Positions 32,742 to 40,960 of a DNA stretch of 49,563 nt are shown here, in pieces. The stretch's first letter is position 1, and every line of letters starts with the position of its first letter. The notes beneath the pieces are model-generated. The model worked only from the letters and a program-made list of their open reading frames with translations. It did not search any database and was not told where the DNA came from. Origin of the DNA: Candidatus Odyssella sp. (GTDB lineage: Bacteria > Pseudomonadota > Alphaproteobacteria > Bin65); NCBI GenBank assembly GCA_016792765.1, contig JAEULD010000216.1, forward strand, positions 1-49,563, in the 5' to 3' direction. The translations under genes were made by a program, and so were the position numbers.

Positions 32742-33439
32742 GCGGCGATCGCCCCTTCCGTCCGCATGTCTTCGGCGACGCGGCCGTCGATCAGGCGTAT
32801 GCGCCGCGCGCACCGGGCGAGCAGGCTCGCATCGTGGGTGACCACCACCAGCGACACGCGGCGCGTTTCCGGAAGCCGGAGCAGCAGGTTCGCCACCGCG
32901 GCGCCGGAAGCGCTGTCGAGGTTGGCCGTCGGCTCGTCGGCGAGCAGCAATTCGGGGTCGTTGACCAGCGCGCGCGCGATGCCGACGCGGCGCCGCTCGC
33001 CGCCCGACAGCTCGCGCGGCAGGCGCGCGGCGCAATGCGCGAGGCCGACTTCCGCGAGCCGCGCGGCCGCCCGGCGGCGGCGCTCGGCCGCCGGCGAGAC
33101 CCGGCCGAAGATCGCGACTTCGATGTTTTCCGACGCCGTCAGCGTCGGCAGCAGGTTGAAATCCTGGAACACGATTCCGATCCGCTCGCCGCGCAGGCGC
33201 GTCCAGCCGGCGGCGCTGGGGACGATGCGGCCGTCATAGGCCACCGTGCCGCGGGTCGGGACGTCGAGGCCGGCCATCAGGTTGAGCAATGTGGATTTGC
33301 CGCTGCCGCTCGGCCCGTACACCGCGGCGACCTCGCTCCGGCCGATGTCGAGCGTCACGTTGTCGACGCCGACGATGCGCCCGTCGTCGAACGAGCGGCT
33401 GACGCCGTCGAGCGCGAGGATGGGGGCGGTGCCGGCCAT
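32738..33439 (-). CDS. ABC transporter ATP-binding protein (LolD/MacB type)
   Basis: A 233-residue ATPase with Walker A GPSGSGKST near residue 43, Q-loop IVFQDFNLLPTLTASENI, signature LSGGERRRVGIARALV, Walker B LLLADEPTANLD and H-loop VVTHD. It energises the FtsX-type permease encoded next. It lies 25 bp after the MlaC-like gene; all three are on the minus strand and likely form one operon with the paralog A membrane gene. Confidence 0.93.
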   Translation of the reverse strand: MAGTAPILALDGVSRSFDDGRIVGVDNVTLDIGRSEVAAVYGPSGSGKSTLLNLMAGLDVPTRGTVAYDGRIVPSAAGWTRLRGERIGIVFQDFNLLPTLTASENIEVAIFGRVSPAAERRRRAAARLAEVGLAHCAARLPRELSGGERRRVGIARALVNDPELLLADEPTANLDSASGAAVANLLLRLPETRRVSLVVVTHDASLLARCARRIRLIDGRVAEDMRTEGAIAA

Positions 33440-33464
33440 CAGCGGCGCTCCGCGAGGGCCGCGG

Positions 33465-34076
33465 TCATGGCGCGCTCTCCGTATCGCGCCGCTCGATCGC
33501 GTCGATGACCTCGTCGAGCGTCTGCCGGCGCAGCGCCTCGGCGACGTCCTGGCGCATCGTGATGACGGCGCTGGCGCCGTCGCGCATGGCGTCGACGATG
33601 CGCAGGCCTTGCGGCAGCGCGCGGACGCGCCAGTGGAGGACGGCCGCCTCGCCGCGCGGCGTCACGACGCTGCTCGCGACCAGCCATTCGCCGTCGATGG
33701 CGCGCACGCCCAGAATCTTGAGGTCGTCCTCGCCCGCCGGCTTGCGCCGCATCAGCTCGCGCATCATGCGCCGGCCGAGCACGGCGGCGAGCCGCTGCTG
33801 CTGCGCCTCCGACGCGCTCGCCGCACGCGCGCCCAGCACCGCGCGCGCGATGAACGCCAGGTCGAAGCTGTCCGCGACCAGCCGCGCGACGGCCGCGCGC
33901 TCCGGCGGCCAGCCCGTGGCCGCCTGCGCCAGCAGGCCGGCGTGCAGCCGCAGCAACGGGCCCGCCGGATCGCTCGACGGCGGCTGTGCCGCCGCGGCCC
34001 AGGCGAGGGCCAGCGCCAGCCCAACGGCCACCGCCCGCGCCGCCCGCCGCACCGCATCTGATGACGTCTGCTTCAA
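33465..34076 (-). CDS. MlaC/Ttg2-like periplasmic lipid-carrier protein
   Basis: A 203-residue secreted protein: signal peptide to about residue 31 (VAVGLALALAWAAAAQ), then the MlaC-like fold (RAAVARLVADSFDLAFIARAVLGARAASASEAQQQRLAAVLGRRMMRELM, ILGVRAIDGEWLVASSVVTPRGEAAVLHWRVRALPQGLRIVDAMRDGASAVITMRQDVAEAL). MlaC and HpnM proteins carry phospholipids or hopanoid-type lipids across the periplasm. Combination with an FtsX-type transporter instead of MlaFEDB is unusual. It is the first gene of the set, with an FNR-like palindrome 57 bp upstream. Confidence 0.82.
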   Translation of the reverse strand: MKQTSSDAVRRAARAVAVGLALALAWAAAAQPPSSDPAGPLLRLHAGLLAQAATGWPPERAAVARLVADSFDLAFIARAVLGARAASASEAQQQRLAAVLGRRMMRELMRRKPAGEDDLKILGVRAIDGEWLVASSVVTPRGEAAVLHWRVRALPQGLRIVDAMRDGASAVITMRQDVAEALRRQTLDEVIDAIERRDTESAP

Positions 34077-34132
34077 GCCCGGCCCCTGCCGCTCCCGTTC
34101 GCGCCAATATTCGCGATCCGGCGCGGTGCGGC

Positions 34133-34146
34133 ATGATCCAGGTCAA
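34133..34146. promoter_or_regulatory. FNR-like palindrome between divergent genes
   Basis: ATGAT-CCAG-GTCAA (TTGAC-CTGG-ATCAT on the other strand) matches the FNR consensus TTGAT-N4-ATCAA at eight of ten positions. It lies in the 172 bp region between the MlaC-like gene and the divergent membrane paralog B. Confidence 0.35.
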
Positions 34147-34248
34147 ATCGATCCCAAAGAAATCGGCGATTCTGTCTCGGGCGGCGGGCCGACGGCAGCT
34201 TCGCGGCGCGCGCATCGAGGGAGGCTGGCCACAAGCCCGGTTTGCGGC

Positions 34249-34944
34249 GTGATCGAGCGGTACCCCTATTTCGTGGCAGCCCTGCTGCTGCTTGCGACCA
34301 TCCCCGTCTACCTGGCCGCGGCGGGCACGCAGCGGCGCGCGGCCGCATGGAGCGGCCTCCTGTTCGCGCCGCTTGCCCTCGGTGCGCCCCTGCTCGGCAC
34401 GGATTACTGGGCGGCACGTCGGCTCGGCGGCATGCCGCTCGGTTTGGAGGACGCGATCTATTTCGGGCAGCTTGGCGTGGCATCTTGGTTTTTCGCGAGC
34501 CTGCCGCTCCGGCACCGCCTGCACCTCGATCTTCGCCCCGGCGCGTTGGCGGTGCGCGCGCTCGTGCTGGTCTCGGCTCTCATCGCCGGCCTCGCGGTCG
34601 GCGTGGCGGCCGGCGTCTCGGCCATCGAATGGGCGTTCGTCACATGGGGCGCGCTCATTGCCGGCGTGCTGGCGTGGCGCTCCGCGCTTTGGCCCCTGGC
34701 GCTCTCGGCAGCGCTGCTGCACGGCGCCGCGCTCGCGATCACGATGGCGATCCTCCTGGCGATGTGGCCGGAGCTGGGCCGCCTCTGGTCGCAGTCGCAT
34801 CCGCTGGGACGACGCGTCCTCGGCATACCGTTCGGCGAGATTCTATGGGGTACGGTCGCGCCCGCGGCTATCGCATTGGCGTTCGGCTTCGCCAGCCGCG
34901 CGCAGCTATCGTCAGCGAGACCGCGGCGACGGGCCCGCCGCTAG
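34249..34944 (+). CDS. Polytopic membrane protein, paralog B
   Basis: A 231-residue membrane protein, paralog of the one at 30920-31615. It begins with a GTG as MIERYPYFVAALLLLATIPVYLAAAGTQRR and contains DYWAARRLGGMPLGLEDAIYFGQLG followed by ASWFFASLPL; about six or seven helices follow. The GTG has no clear Shine-Dalgarno, but the match of the next residues to paralog A supports it. It is divergent from the MlaC-like/ABC operon, so the two paralogs flank that transporter set. Function unknown. Confidence 0.65.
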   Translation: MIERYPYFVAALLLLATIPVYLAAAGTQRRAAAWSGLLFAPLALGAPLLGTDYWAARRLGGMPLGLEDAIYFGQLGVASWFFASLPLRHRLHLDLRPGALAVRALVLVSALIAGLAVGVAAGVSAIEWAFVTWGALIAGVLAWRSALWPLALSAALLHGAALAITMAILLAMWPELGRLWSQSHPLGRRVLGIPFGEILWGTVAPAAIALAFGFASRAQLSSARPRRRARR

Positions 34945-34974
34945 AGCATGGTCCGAGCAAACCGAATCAAGGAC

Positions 34975-35040
34975 GTCGTCCCGGGCGCGGTGCACCGCGG
35001 CGCTCTCGGGCGCCGGGGTGCTCCGCAGACCCGGGACGAC
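34975..35040. repeat. REP-like palindromic element
   Basis: An 11-bp inverted repeat GTCGTCCCGGG (34975-34985) and CCCGGGACGAC (35030-35040) encloses a perfect 14-bp palindrome CGCGGTGCACCGCG (34986-34999). It occupies the convergent gap between membrane paralog B and the cytochrome c gene. This is the typical structure and place of a dispersed REP-type element; only one copy is in the window, so repetition is inferred. Confidence 0.6.
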
Positions 35041-35070
35041 GGGACATATTCAACCTGCTCGGACAATGAT

Positions 35071-35409
35071 CTAGCGCAGCGACTGGATGTAGGCGGCGAC
35101 CTCGGCCGCTTCCGCCGGCGTCAGCACCGGCGGCGGCATGTTCACGTGCGGCACGGTCATCATCTCGACGAGCGCCGCGCGCGTCCAGCGCGGGTTCGCC
35201 GCGAGGCGGCGGAAGCTCGGCGCGTCGGATTCGCCCGGCCTCTCCTGGGCTGCGGAGATCGCATGGCAGCGCGCGCAGAATTCCTGCGCCAGCGCCCGCC
35301 CGCGCTCGGTTCCGAGCCCCTGCGCCGCGGCCGGCGCGGACGGCAACGCGCCGCCCGTACCGAGTAGGGCGAGCGCGAGGAGCGTTGCTGCCGGCCCGCG
35401 AATCCGCAT
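35071..35409 (-). CDS. Small secreted class I cytochrome c
   Basis: A 112-residue c-type cytochrome. A signal peptide (about residues 1-29) is followed by heme-binding CARCH in RALAQEFCARCHAI and a distal methionine ligand candidate in PHVNMPPPVLTP, with the C-terminal helix AEAAEVAAYIQSLR. It would carry electrons in the periplasm; the partner is unknown. The ATG at 35409 gives a clean signal peptide. The MetX-like hydrolase gene ends 66 bp upstream on the same strand. Confidence 0.92.
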   Translation of the reverse strand: MRIRGPAATLLALALLGTGGALPSAPAAAQGLGTERGRALAQEFCARCHAISAAQERPGESDAPSFRRLAANPRWTRAALVEMMTVPHVNMPPPVLTPAEAAEVAAYIQSLR

Positions 35410-35475
35410 GCGCGCAATATGCGGCGCCCGCCGCGCCGGGACAAGCGGCGGCGGCCGCGCGCCCGGCACGGAAGC

Positions 35476-36552
35476 CTACATCGACCGCTTCGGCGCCGCG
35501 GCGAGCAGCTCCTGGAGCTGCTGCTTGTAGAAGCGCGCCATGCCCGTCGTGGCGTGGCCGCGCGTCTCCTCGCTCGCGGGAATGAGATGGAGCCTGGCGT
35601 TCGGAATGCGCTTCAGCGCCTGCTCCATGAGCCCGGTTTCCGGCGGATTGCGCTCGTCGTCGGCGGAATTGATCGCCAGCACGCGGGCCTTGATGCGATC
35701 GAGCCGGGGAGCCGGGTTGTAGTCGCGCGAGGAATCCCAGGCGTAGAGGAAATCGTTCGCGTCGGCGGCGAACGGCGCGGCGAGGCGCGCGTCGAGCAGC
35801 TTGTCGGCCGCGGCGCGGGTCGGCGCCATCTTCTGGAACGCGAGCGTGCCGCCGTTCGTGGCGATCGCATAGAACACGCTGGCGGCGCGGAACGCCTTGG
35901 GCTGCGCGGCGTAGTCGCCGTTCTTCCAGTCGGGATCGTTGCGGATCGAATCGATGATCAGCCGGCGCATCATCCAGTTGCGGCTCGACATCTCGGTGGG
36001 CTGCGCGGCCATCGGCACGAGCGCGTCCATGAAGTCGGGGTGCTCCGTGCCCCAGATCCACACGTGCATGCCGCCCATCGAGTTGCCGATGACGAGGCGC
36101 ACGCGGCGCAGGCCGAGCCCCTCGGTCAGCAGGCGGTATTGCGCCGCGACCATGTCGTCGTAGTTGTAGCGCGGGAACTTGGCGCGCAGGCCGTCGGACG
36201 GCTTCGACGATTTGCCGTGCCCGATCGCGTCGGGCAGCACGATGAAGTACTTCGCCGCGTCGAGCGGCTGGCCGGGGCCGAACAGCTCGCCGGCGAAACC
36301 CGCGCCGAGCATGCCGGCGCCGGAGCCGGCGGTTCCGTGCAGCACCACGACCGGCTCGCCGGTGGGATCGCCGAGCGTGCGGTAGTGCAGCCGCAGTTCC
36401 GGCATCGTCTCGCCGGTGTGGAACTTGAAGTCGCGGGCGATCCACGTCGCTTCCTTGGGCGCCGGCGCCGTCTGCGCGGCGGCGGCGGCGGCGAGCGCCG
36501 CCGCCAGGACCGCGCCGGTCATGGCGCGGCGGCACGCACGGACGGCCAGCAT
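35476..36552 (-). CDS. Secreted alpha/beta hydrolase, homoserine O-acetyltransferase (MetX)-like
   Basis: A 358-residue protein with a signal peptide (residues 1-27, ALAAAAAAQTAP). The hydrolase fold is of MetX type: LRLHYRTLGDP, VVVLHGTAGSG, LPDAIGHGKSSKP, nucleophile VIGNSMGGMHVWIWG, acid region VLAINSADDERNPPE and base EETRGHATTG. Cytoplasmic MetX makes O-acetylhomoserine, but a secreted form is unlikely to do so; it is probably an esterase. The Shine-Dalgarno GGGGAGG precedes the ATG. Confidence 0.87.
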   Translation of the reverse strand: MLAVRACRRAMTGAVLAAALAAAAAAQTAPAPKEATWIARDFKFHTGETMPELRLHYRTLGDPTGEPVVVLHGTAGSGAGMLGAGFAGELFGPGQPLDAAKYFIVLPDAIGHGKSSKPSDGLRAKFPRYNYDDMVAAQYRLLTEGLGLRRVRLVIGNSMGGMHVWIWGTEHPDFMDALVPMAAQPTEMSSRNWMMRRLIIDSIRNDPDWKNGDYAAQPKAFRAASVFYAIATNGGTLAFQKMAPTRAAADKLLDARLAAPFAADANDFLYAWDSSRDYNPAPRLDRIKARVLAINSADDERNPPETGLMEQALKRIPNARLHLIPASEETRGHATTGMARFYKQQLQELLAAAPKRSM

Positions 36553-36941
36553 GGCAACCTCCCCTGGGCACTTCGTTGTTATTGTGCCGCGCATCCTGCG
36601 CCCGCCCTCTGCCGCCTTCAACGCACGGATGCGCGAGGCGTCAGCAGTTGCCGGCGGCGGCGAGGGCCGTTCCGCGCTAACCGAACCCGCAAGTGTGTCG
36701 GCGGCGCCACACCCGGCACGAAACTCGCCGCAGGGCGAGCAGCGCACTACGCGCCCGGCCCGCCGCGGCGCCGCAAGATTACATGTAACTACATGATATC
36801 GTTATATTAACACTGACCGCCTGAAGAATCGCGAGAACTCGCTCGGCCGCAGTGGGCGGAGGCGCGGGCATTTTCAACGTGGCGCATTCGACCTATTTTC
36901 GGCACGGCGGTAAGCGAGCGCCGAACATGGCGCCAGGATCG
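36553..36941. other. 389-bp divergent intergenic region
   Basis: No gene is supported here. It separates the MetX-like gene from the TupA-like gene. The right part is notably AT-rich and holds the inverted repeats listed at 36782-36811; the rest is unremarkable GC-rich spacer. Confidence 0.6.
36782..36811. promoter_or_regulatory. Palindromes upstream of the tungstate-type binding protein
   Basis: CATGTA-AC-TACATG (36782-36795) is a perfect inverted repeat. Five bases later GTTA-TAT-TAAC (36801-36811) forms a second one, and CGTTATAT (36800-36807) equals the half-site of molybdate regulators of the ModE type. Both lie in an AT-rich island about 130-160 bp before the TupA-like gene. A Mo/W-responsive operator is plausible but unproven. 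Confidence 0.4.
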
Positions 36942-37796
36942 ATGTCGAGGGCATCTGACATACGGAGGGGTCGGCTGGGAGCGGCACTGGCCGCACCGCT
37001 CGTTGCGCTCGCCCTCGTCCTGCCGGCCGCCGCCCAGGACGCCGCGAAACAGATGACCCTCGTCGCCACCGACGAGGCCGCTCCGGTCTTGGCCGAGCTG
37101 CTGCCGCGCTTCAAGGAGCAGGCGGGAATCAAGGTCGATCTCACGCTCAAGACCGCCGGCGAAGCCGCGGCGCTGCTCCGCCAGGGCAAGGCGGACGCGG
37201 TGATGACCGACGATCCCGAGACCGAAGAGGCGCTGGTCAAGGGCACCGACGCCAGCAAGCGCCTCGACGTGATGTATGCCGAGCTGATCGTCGTCGGCCC
37301 GGCCTCCGATCCGGCGCGCATCGCCGGCATGGCCAGCGTCGTCCACGCCTTCGCGGCGATCGCCCGCACGCAATCGCCGTTCGTCTCGCGCGGCGACAAG
37401 AGCGGCCTCCACCGGACAGAGCGCAGCATCTGGGACGAGGCCGGCATCGCGAAGCCCGAAGGCGCCGGCAAGTGGTACGTCGAGGCCGGCGGCGACATGG
37501 CCAAGGCGCTGGGCGCCGCCGCCAAGGCCAACGCCTACGTTCTCTCGGACCGGGCCGCGTGGCTGCAGTTCACGTCGCGCGGACAGCTCGTGGTGATGGT
37601 GTCCGACGACCCGCGCCTGCAGCAGACCATCTCGATCACGCTGGCCAATCCGGCCAAGCACAAGGGCGCGAACGCCGACGCCGCCGCCGCCTTCGCCGAA
37701 TGGCTGGTCTCGCGCGAAACCCAGCTCGCCATCGGCCGTTTCGCGCTCGGCGGCGAGCAGCCCTACGCCCCGCAATTCGGCCTGAGCGGCAAGTAG
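36942..37796 (+). CDS. Tungstate/molybdate-type ABC substrate-binding protein (TupA-like)
   Basis: A 284-residue periplasmic binding protein. The signal peptide ends near residue 30 (LVALALVLPAAAQD). The mature sequence follows the TupA/WtpA-like plan: TLVATDEAAPVLAELLPRFKEQAGIKVDLTL, ADAVMTDDPETEEALVKG, RLDVMYAELIVVGPASDPARIAG and QSPFVSRGDKSGLHRTERSIW. The usual N-terminal anion-binding TTTS motif is replaced by VATDEA, so the ligand may differ. No permease (TupB) or ATPase (TupC) gene adjoins. The ATG at 36942 has AGGA 5 nt upstream; an ATG at 36927 is also possible. Confidence 0.8.
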   Translation: MSRASDIRRGRLGAALAAPLVALALVLPAAAQDAAKQMTLVATDEAAPVLAELLPRFKEQAGIKVDLTLKTAGEAAALLRQGKADAVMTDDPETEEALVKGTDASKRLDVMYAELIVVGPASDPARIAGMASVVHAFAAIARTQSPFVSRGDKSGLHRTERSIWDEAGIAKPEGAGKWYVEAGGDMAKALGAAAKANAYVLSDRAAWLQFTSRGQLVVMVSDDPRLQQTISITLANPAKHKGANADAAAAFAEWLVSRETQLAIGRFALGGEQPYAPQFGLSGK

Positions 37797-37895
37797 GCCG
37801 CGGCGCCTCCCCCGCGGGAGGGTTATAGCCGTGCGGCCATATCGCCCCGCCATTTCCCTTGCCGCTGCGCCCGGCTGATATTAACTCAGGGGGCG

Positions 37896-38936
37896 ATGGA
37901 CGCGCCGCTCTCCGCCGACGCCCGCCCCGCCCCGCTCGTCGACCCCTACGCGCGGCCGATCAGCTATCTGCGCGTCTCGGTCACCGACCGCTGCGATTTC
38001 CGCTGCGTCTACTGCATGTCGGAAGACATGCACTTCCTGCCCAAGGCCGAATTACTGACGCTCGAGGAGATGGCGCGGCTCTGCGGCGCCTTCGTCCGCC
38101 GCGGCGTGCGCAAGCTGCGCCTCACCGGCGGCGAGCCGCTCGTGCGCCGCAACGTGATGTGGCTGGTGCGCGAGCTCGGCAGCCATCTCGGCCGCGGCCT
38201 CGACGAGCTCACGCTCACCACCAACGGCAGCCAGCTCGCGAAATACGCCGGCGAGCTCGCCGCCGCCGGCGTGCGCCGGATCAACGTCTCGCTCGACACG
38301 CTCGACCCGGAGAAGTTCGCGGCGATCACGCGCTGGGGCCGGCTCGACCAGGTGCTGGCCGGCATCGACGCCGCCAAGGCCGCGGGGCTCGCGGTGAAGA
38401 TCAACGCGGTGGCGCTCAAGGGCGTCAACGACGGCGAGTTCGACCGGCTCGTCGAATGGTGCGGCCGCGACGGCCACGACCTCACGCTGATCGAAGTGAT
38501 GCCGATGGGCGAGCTCGGCGGCGAGTCCGGCCCCGGCGACCGGCTCGCGCAGTACCTCCCGCTCTCGATGGTGCGGGCCGATCTCAAGAAGCGCTGGACG
38601 CTCGAGGAGACCGACTACCGCACCGGCGGCCCGGCGCGCTACTGGCGCGTCAAGGAGACCGGCGGCCGGCTCGGCTTCATCACGCCGCTCACCCACAATT
38701 TCTGCGAATCGTGCAACCGCGTGCGCCTCACCTGCACCGGCATGCTCTACATGTGCCTCGGCCAGGACGACAGCGCGGACCTGCGCACGCCGCTGCGCGC
38801 TTCGCCCGACGACGCGGTCCTCGACGCCGCGATCCGCGAAGCGATCGCGCGCAAGCCCAAGGGGCACGATTTCGTCATCGATCGCCGCCGCGCCGGCGCC
38901 GCGGTCTCGCGCCACATGAGCGTGACCGGCGGCTGA
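37896..38936 (+). CDS. moaA: GTP 3',8-cyclase MoaA
   Basis: A 346-residue radical SAM enzyme that starts molybdenum cofactor synthesis by converting GTP to 3',8-cyclo-GTP. The N-terminal cluster motif is [13 protein letters not shown] (CxxxCxxC), followed by [12 protein letters not shown]; the C-terminal cluster ligands are in [15 protein letters not shown] (CxxC-x13-C type). The protein ends in Gly-Gly, needed for activity in known MoaA. It lies 99 bp after the TupA-like gene on the same strand. Confidence 0.96.
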   Translation: MDAPLSADARPAPLVDPYARPISYLRVSVTDRCDFRCVYCMSEDMHFLPKAELLTLEEMARLCGAFVRRGVRKLRLTGGEPLVRRNVMWLVRELGSHLGRGLDELTLTTNGSQLAKYAGELAAAGVRRINVSLDTLDPEKFAAITRWGRLDQVLAGIDAAKAAGLAVKINAVALKGVNDGEFDRLVEWCGRDGHDLTLIEVMPMGELGGESGPGDRLAQYLPLSMVRADLKKRWTLEETDYRTGGPARYWRVKETGGRLGFITPLTHNFCESCNRVRLTCTGMLYMCLGQDDSADLRTPLRASPDDAVLDAAIREAIARKPKGHDFVIDRRRAGAAVSRHMSVTGG

Positions 38937-38971
38937 GGCCGCTGCGGCCGGCCCCGCCCGTCCCGGCGCGG

Positions 38972-39472
38972 CTACTTGATCGCGATCTGCAGCGTGAAGC
39001 TCTTGCCGTCGCTGACCGTCACCTGATCGAAGCCGAGCATCTTGAGGAGATCGAGGAAGGTGAGCCGGTGCTCGGCGTCGACCTCCTTGAACGCCTCGGT
39101 GAAGCGCGCCTGCGCGGTGAGCTGCGCGAGCAGCGCACGCGCCTGGTAGACGTTCGAGACGTAGTCGCCCATGCCGACGATGATGAGCTTCTCGGCGTCG
39201 GCGCCCTTGACGAACATCACGTAGGTCGGCGCGAAGGACGACGTCGCGGCGCGGTTGGTGATCGCCGAGATGAGCCCGATGCGCCGCACGCGCGACGCTC
39301 CGGAGACCGTCGTGGCTTCGGGCTGATAGGATTCGGTCACGGTGGGCGGCGGATAGTAGTAGCCGGCGTGGCGGTCTTTCTCCTGCGCCCCGGCGCCGGC
39401 CGCCGCCAGCAGCGCGGCCAGGCCCGCGCCGATCGCGGACCGGCGGGCCGCCGCCCGAATGGTTGACGCCAT
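38972..39472 (-). CDS. Secreted protein of unknown function
   Basis: A 166-residue protein that I cannot assign to a family. It has a signal peptide (residues 1-29, IGAGLAALLAAAGAGAQE), a Tyr/Pro segment (HAGYYYPPPTVTESYQPEATT), then a mixed domain (RVRRIGLISAITN, APTYVMFVKGADAEKLIIVGMGDYVSNVYQARALLAQLTAQARF, LTFLDLLKMLGFDQVTVSDG). It has no cysteines. It is convergent with moaA and divergent from the cDPG-synthetase-like gene; position alone does not show a role in cofactor synthesis. Confidence 0.72.
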   Translation of the reverse strand: MASTIRAAARRSAIGAGLAALLAAAGAGAQEKDRHAGYYYPPPTVTESYQPEATTVSGASRVRRIGLISAITNRAATSSFAPTYVMFVKGADAEKLIIVGMGDYVSNVYQARALLAQLTAQARFTEAFKEVDAEHRLTFLDLLKMLGFDQVTVSDGKSFTLQIAIK

Positions 39473-39558
39473 GATCGATCCCCCGTTCGCGTCTGTCCCG
39501 GCTGCATAGCACCGCCGCCTGGCAGGCGCCAACCGGCCGGGCGGGCGGCCCGCGGCGC

Positions 39559-39572
39559 TTGACCGAAATCAA
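39559..39572. promoter_or_regulatory. FNR-like site before the cDPGS-argF-arcC operon
   Basis: TTGAC-CGAA-ATCAA matches the FNR consensus TTGAT-N4-ATCAA at nine of ten positions. It lies 55 bp before the TTG start of the operon and 87 bp from the divergent secreted-protein gene, suggesting oxygen-linked control of one or both. Confidence 0.5.
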
Positions 39573-39626
39573 CGCAGCGCGCGAGGCTTCGGCCAGACTG
39601 CCGCCAGACACCGGAGGATTCGCCCC

Positions 39627-40958
39627 TTGACCCAGCCGCGAAAGCGCGTCGCCATCCTCGGCGCTGCCGGGCGCGATTTCCACAACTTCAACATGCTCTA
39701 CCGCGACGACGCCTCGGCGGAGGTGGTGGCGTTCACGGCGACGCAGATTCCGGGCATCGCCGGCCGGCGCTATCCGCCGGCGCTGGCCGGGCCGCGCTAC
39801 CCGAACGGTATCCCCATCGTCGACGCGGCCGGGCTCGAGGATCTGATCCGCCGCGAGCGCATCGCCGAGGTGATGTTCGCCTACAGCGACGTGACCCACG
39901 CCGAAGTCATGCATCAGGCCTCGCGCGCGCTGGCCGCGGGCGCCGATTTCGCGCTGGCCGGGCCCGCGCGCACGATGATCGCGGCCGACAAGCCGGTGAT
40001 CGCGATCTCGGCCGTGCGCACCGGGTGCGGCAAGTCGCAGACCGCGCGCCATCTCGCGCGCCATCTGCGCGGGCGCGGCCTCGGCGTCGCGGTGCTGCGC
40101 CACCCGATGCCCTATGGCGATCTCGCGCGCCAGGCCGTGCAGCGCTTCGCCAGCCGCGCCGATCTCGACGCCGCCAACTGCACGATCGAGGAGCGCGAGG
40201 AATACGAGCCGCACATCGACGCGGGCGGCGTGGTCTTCGCCGGCGTCGATTACCGCGCGATCGCCGCCGCGGCCGCGCGCGAGGCCGACATCGTGCTGTG
40301 GGACGGCGGCAACAACGACTTCCCGTTCCTCAGGCCCGATCTGCACGTCGTCGTCGCCGACGCCCTGCGGCCCGATCAGCTGACCACGCATCACCCCGGC
40401 GAGACCGTCCTGCGCATGGCCGACGTCGTGGTGGTCAACAAAACCGACGCCGCGGCGCCCGAGGCCGTGCGGCGCATCGTCCACGGCATCCGCGCCGTCG
40501 TCCGCGCGACCGTCGTGCTGGCGGCGTCGCCGGCCGCGCTCGAGAATCCCGACGCCGTGCGCGGGCGGCGCGTCGTCGTCGTCGAGGACGGGCCGACGAT
40601 CACCCATGGCGGCATGCCGCACGGCGCCGGCGTGGCGGCGCTGGCCGGAATCCGGGGCGTGACGCTCGTCGATCCGCGCGACTCGGCCCCGCCGGCGCTG
40701 CGCCAGGTGTTCGACGCCTACCCGCATATCGGCCGCGTGCTGCCCGCGATGGGCTACTCGCCCGCGCAGCGCGCCGCGCTCAAGGAGACGATCGAGCGCT
40801 CGGCGGCCGAGATCGTGGTGTCGGCGACGCCGATCGACCTTGCCGCGCTGCTCGGCCCGGGGAAACCGGTCGTCCGCGTGCGCTACGACTATGCCGATGC
40901 CGGCGAGCCGCGCCTCGCCGATCTCGTCGATGCGTTCCTCGCGCGCCGGTCCCGCTAG
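39627..40958 (+). CDS. Cyclic 2,3-diphosphoglycerate synthetase-like P-loop protein
   Basis: A 443-residue cytoplasmic protein. An N-terminal Rossmann-like part (RVAILGAAGRDFHNFNMLYRD) leads to a P-loop domain with Walker A SAVRTGCGKSQTARHL near residue 135 and a guanine-type NKTDAAAPE motif near 275. This arrangement matches archaeal cyclic 2,3-diphosphoglycerate synthetase and its bacterial relatives, whose reaction is not known. The start is a TTG with GGAGG about 9 nt upstream. It is 2 bp from the ornithine carbamoyltransferase gene, clearly the same operon. Confidence 0.82.
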   Translation: MTQPRKRVAILGAAGRDFHNFNMLYRDDASAEVVAFTATQIPGIAGRRYPPALAGPRYPNGIPIVDAAGLEDLIRRERIAEVMFAYSDVTHAEVMHQASRALAAGADFALAGPARTMIAADKPVIAISAVRTGCGKSQTARHLARHLRGRGLGVAVLRHPMPYGDLARQAVQRFASRADLDAANCTIEEREEYEPHIDAGGVVFAGVDYRAIAAAAAREADIVLWDGGNNDFPFLRPDLHVVVADALRPDQLTTHHPGETVLRMADVVVVNKTDAAAPEAVRRIVHGIRAVVRATVVLAASPAALENPDAVRGRRVVVVEDGPTITHGGMPHGAGVAALAGIRGVTLVDPRDSAPPALRQVFDAYPHIGRVLPAMGYSPAQRAALKETIERSAAEIVVSATPIDLAALLGPGKPVVRVRYDYADAGEPRLADLVDAFLARRSR

Positions 40959-40960
40959 CC

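Noticed and set aside
38052..40727. 891-codon minus-strand frame across moaA, the secreted protein and the cDPGS-like gene
   Set aside because: It spans three real genes in other frames and shows no recognisable domain.
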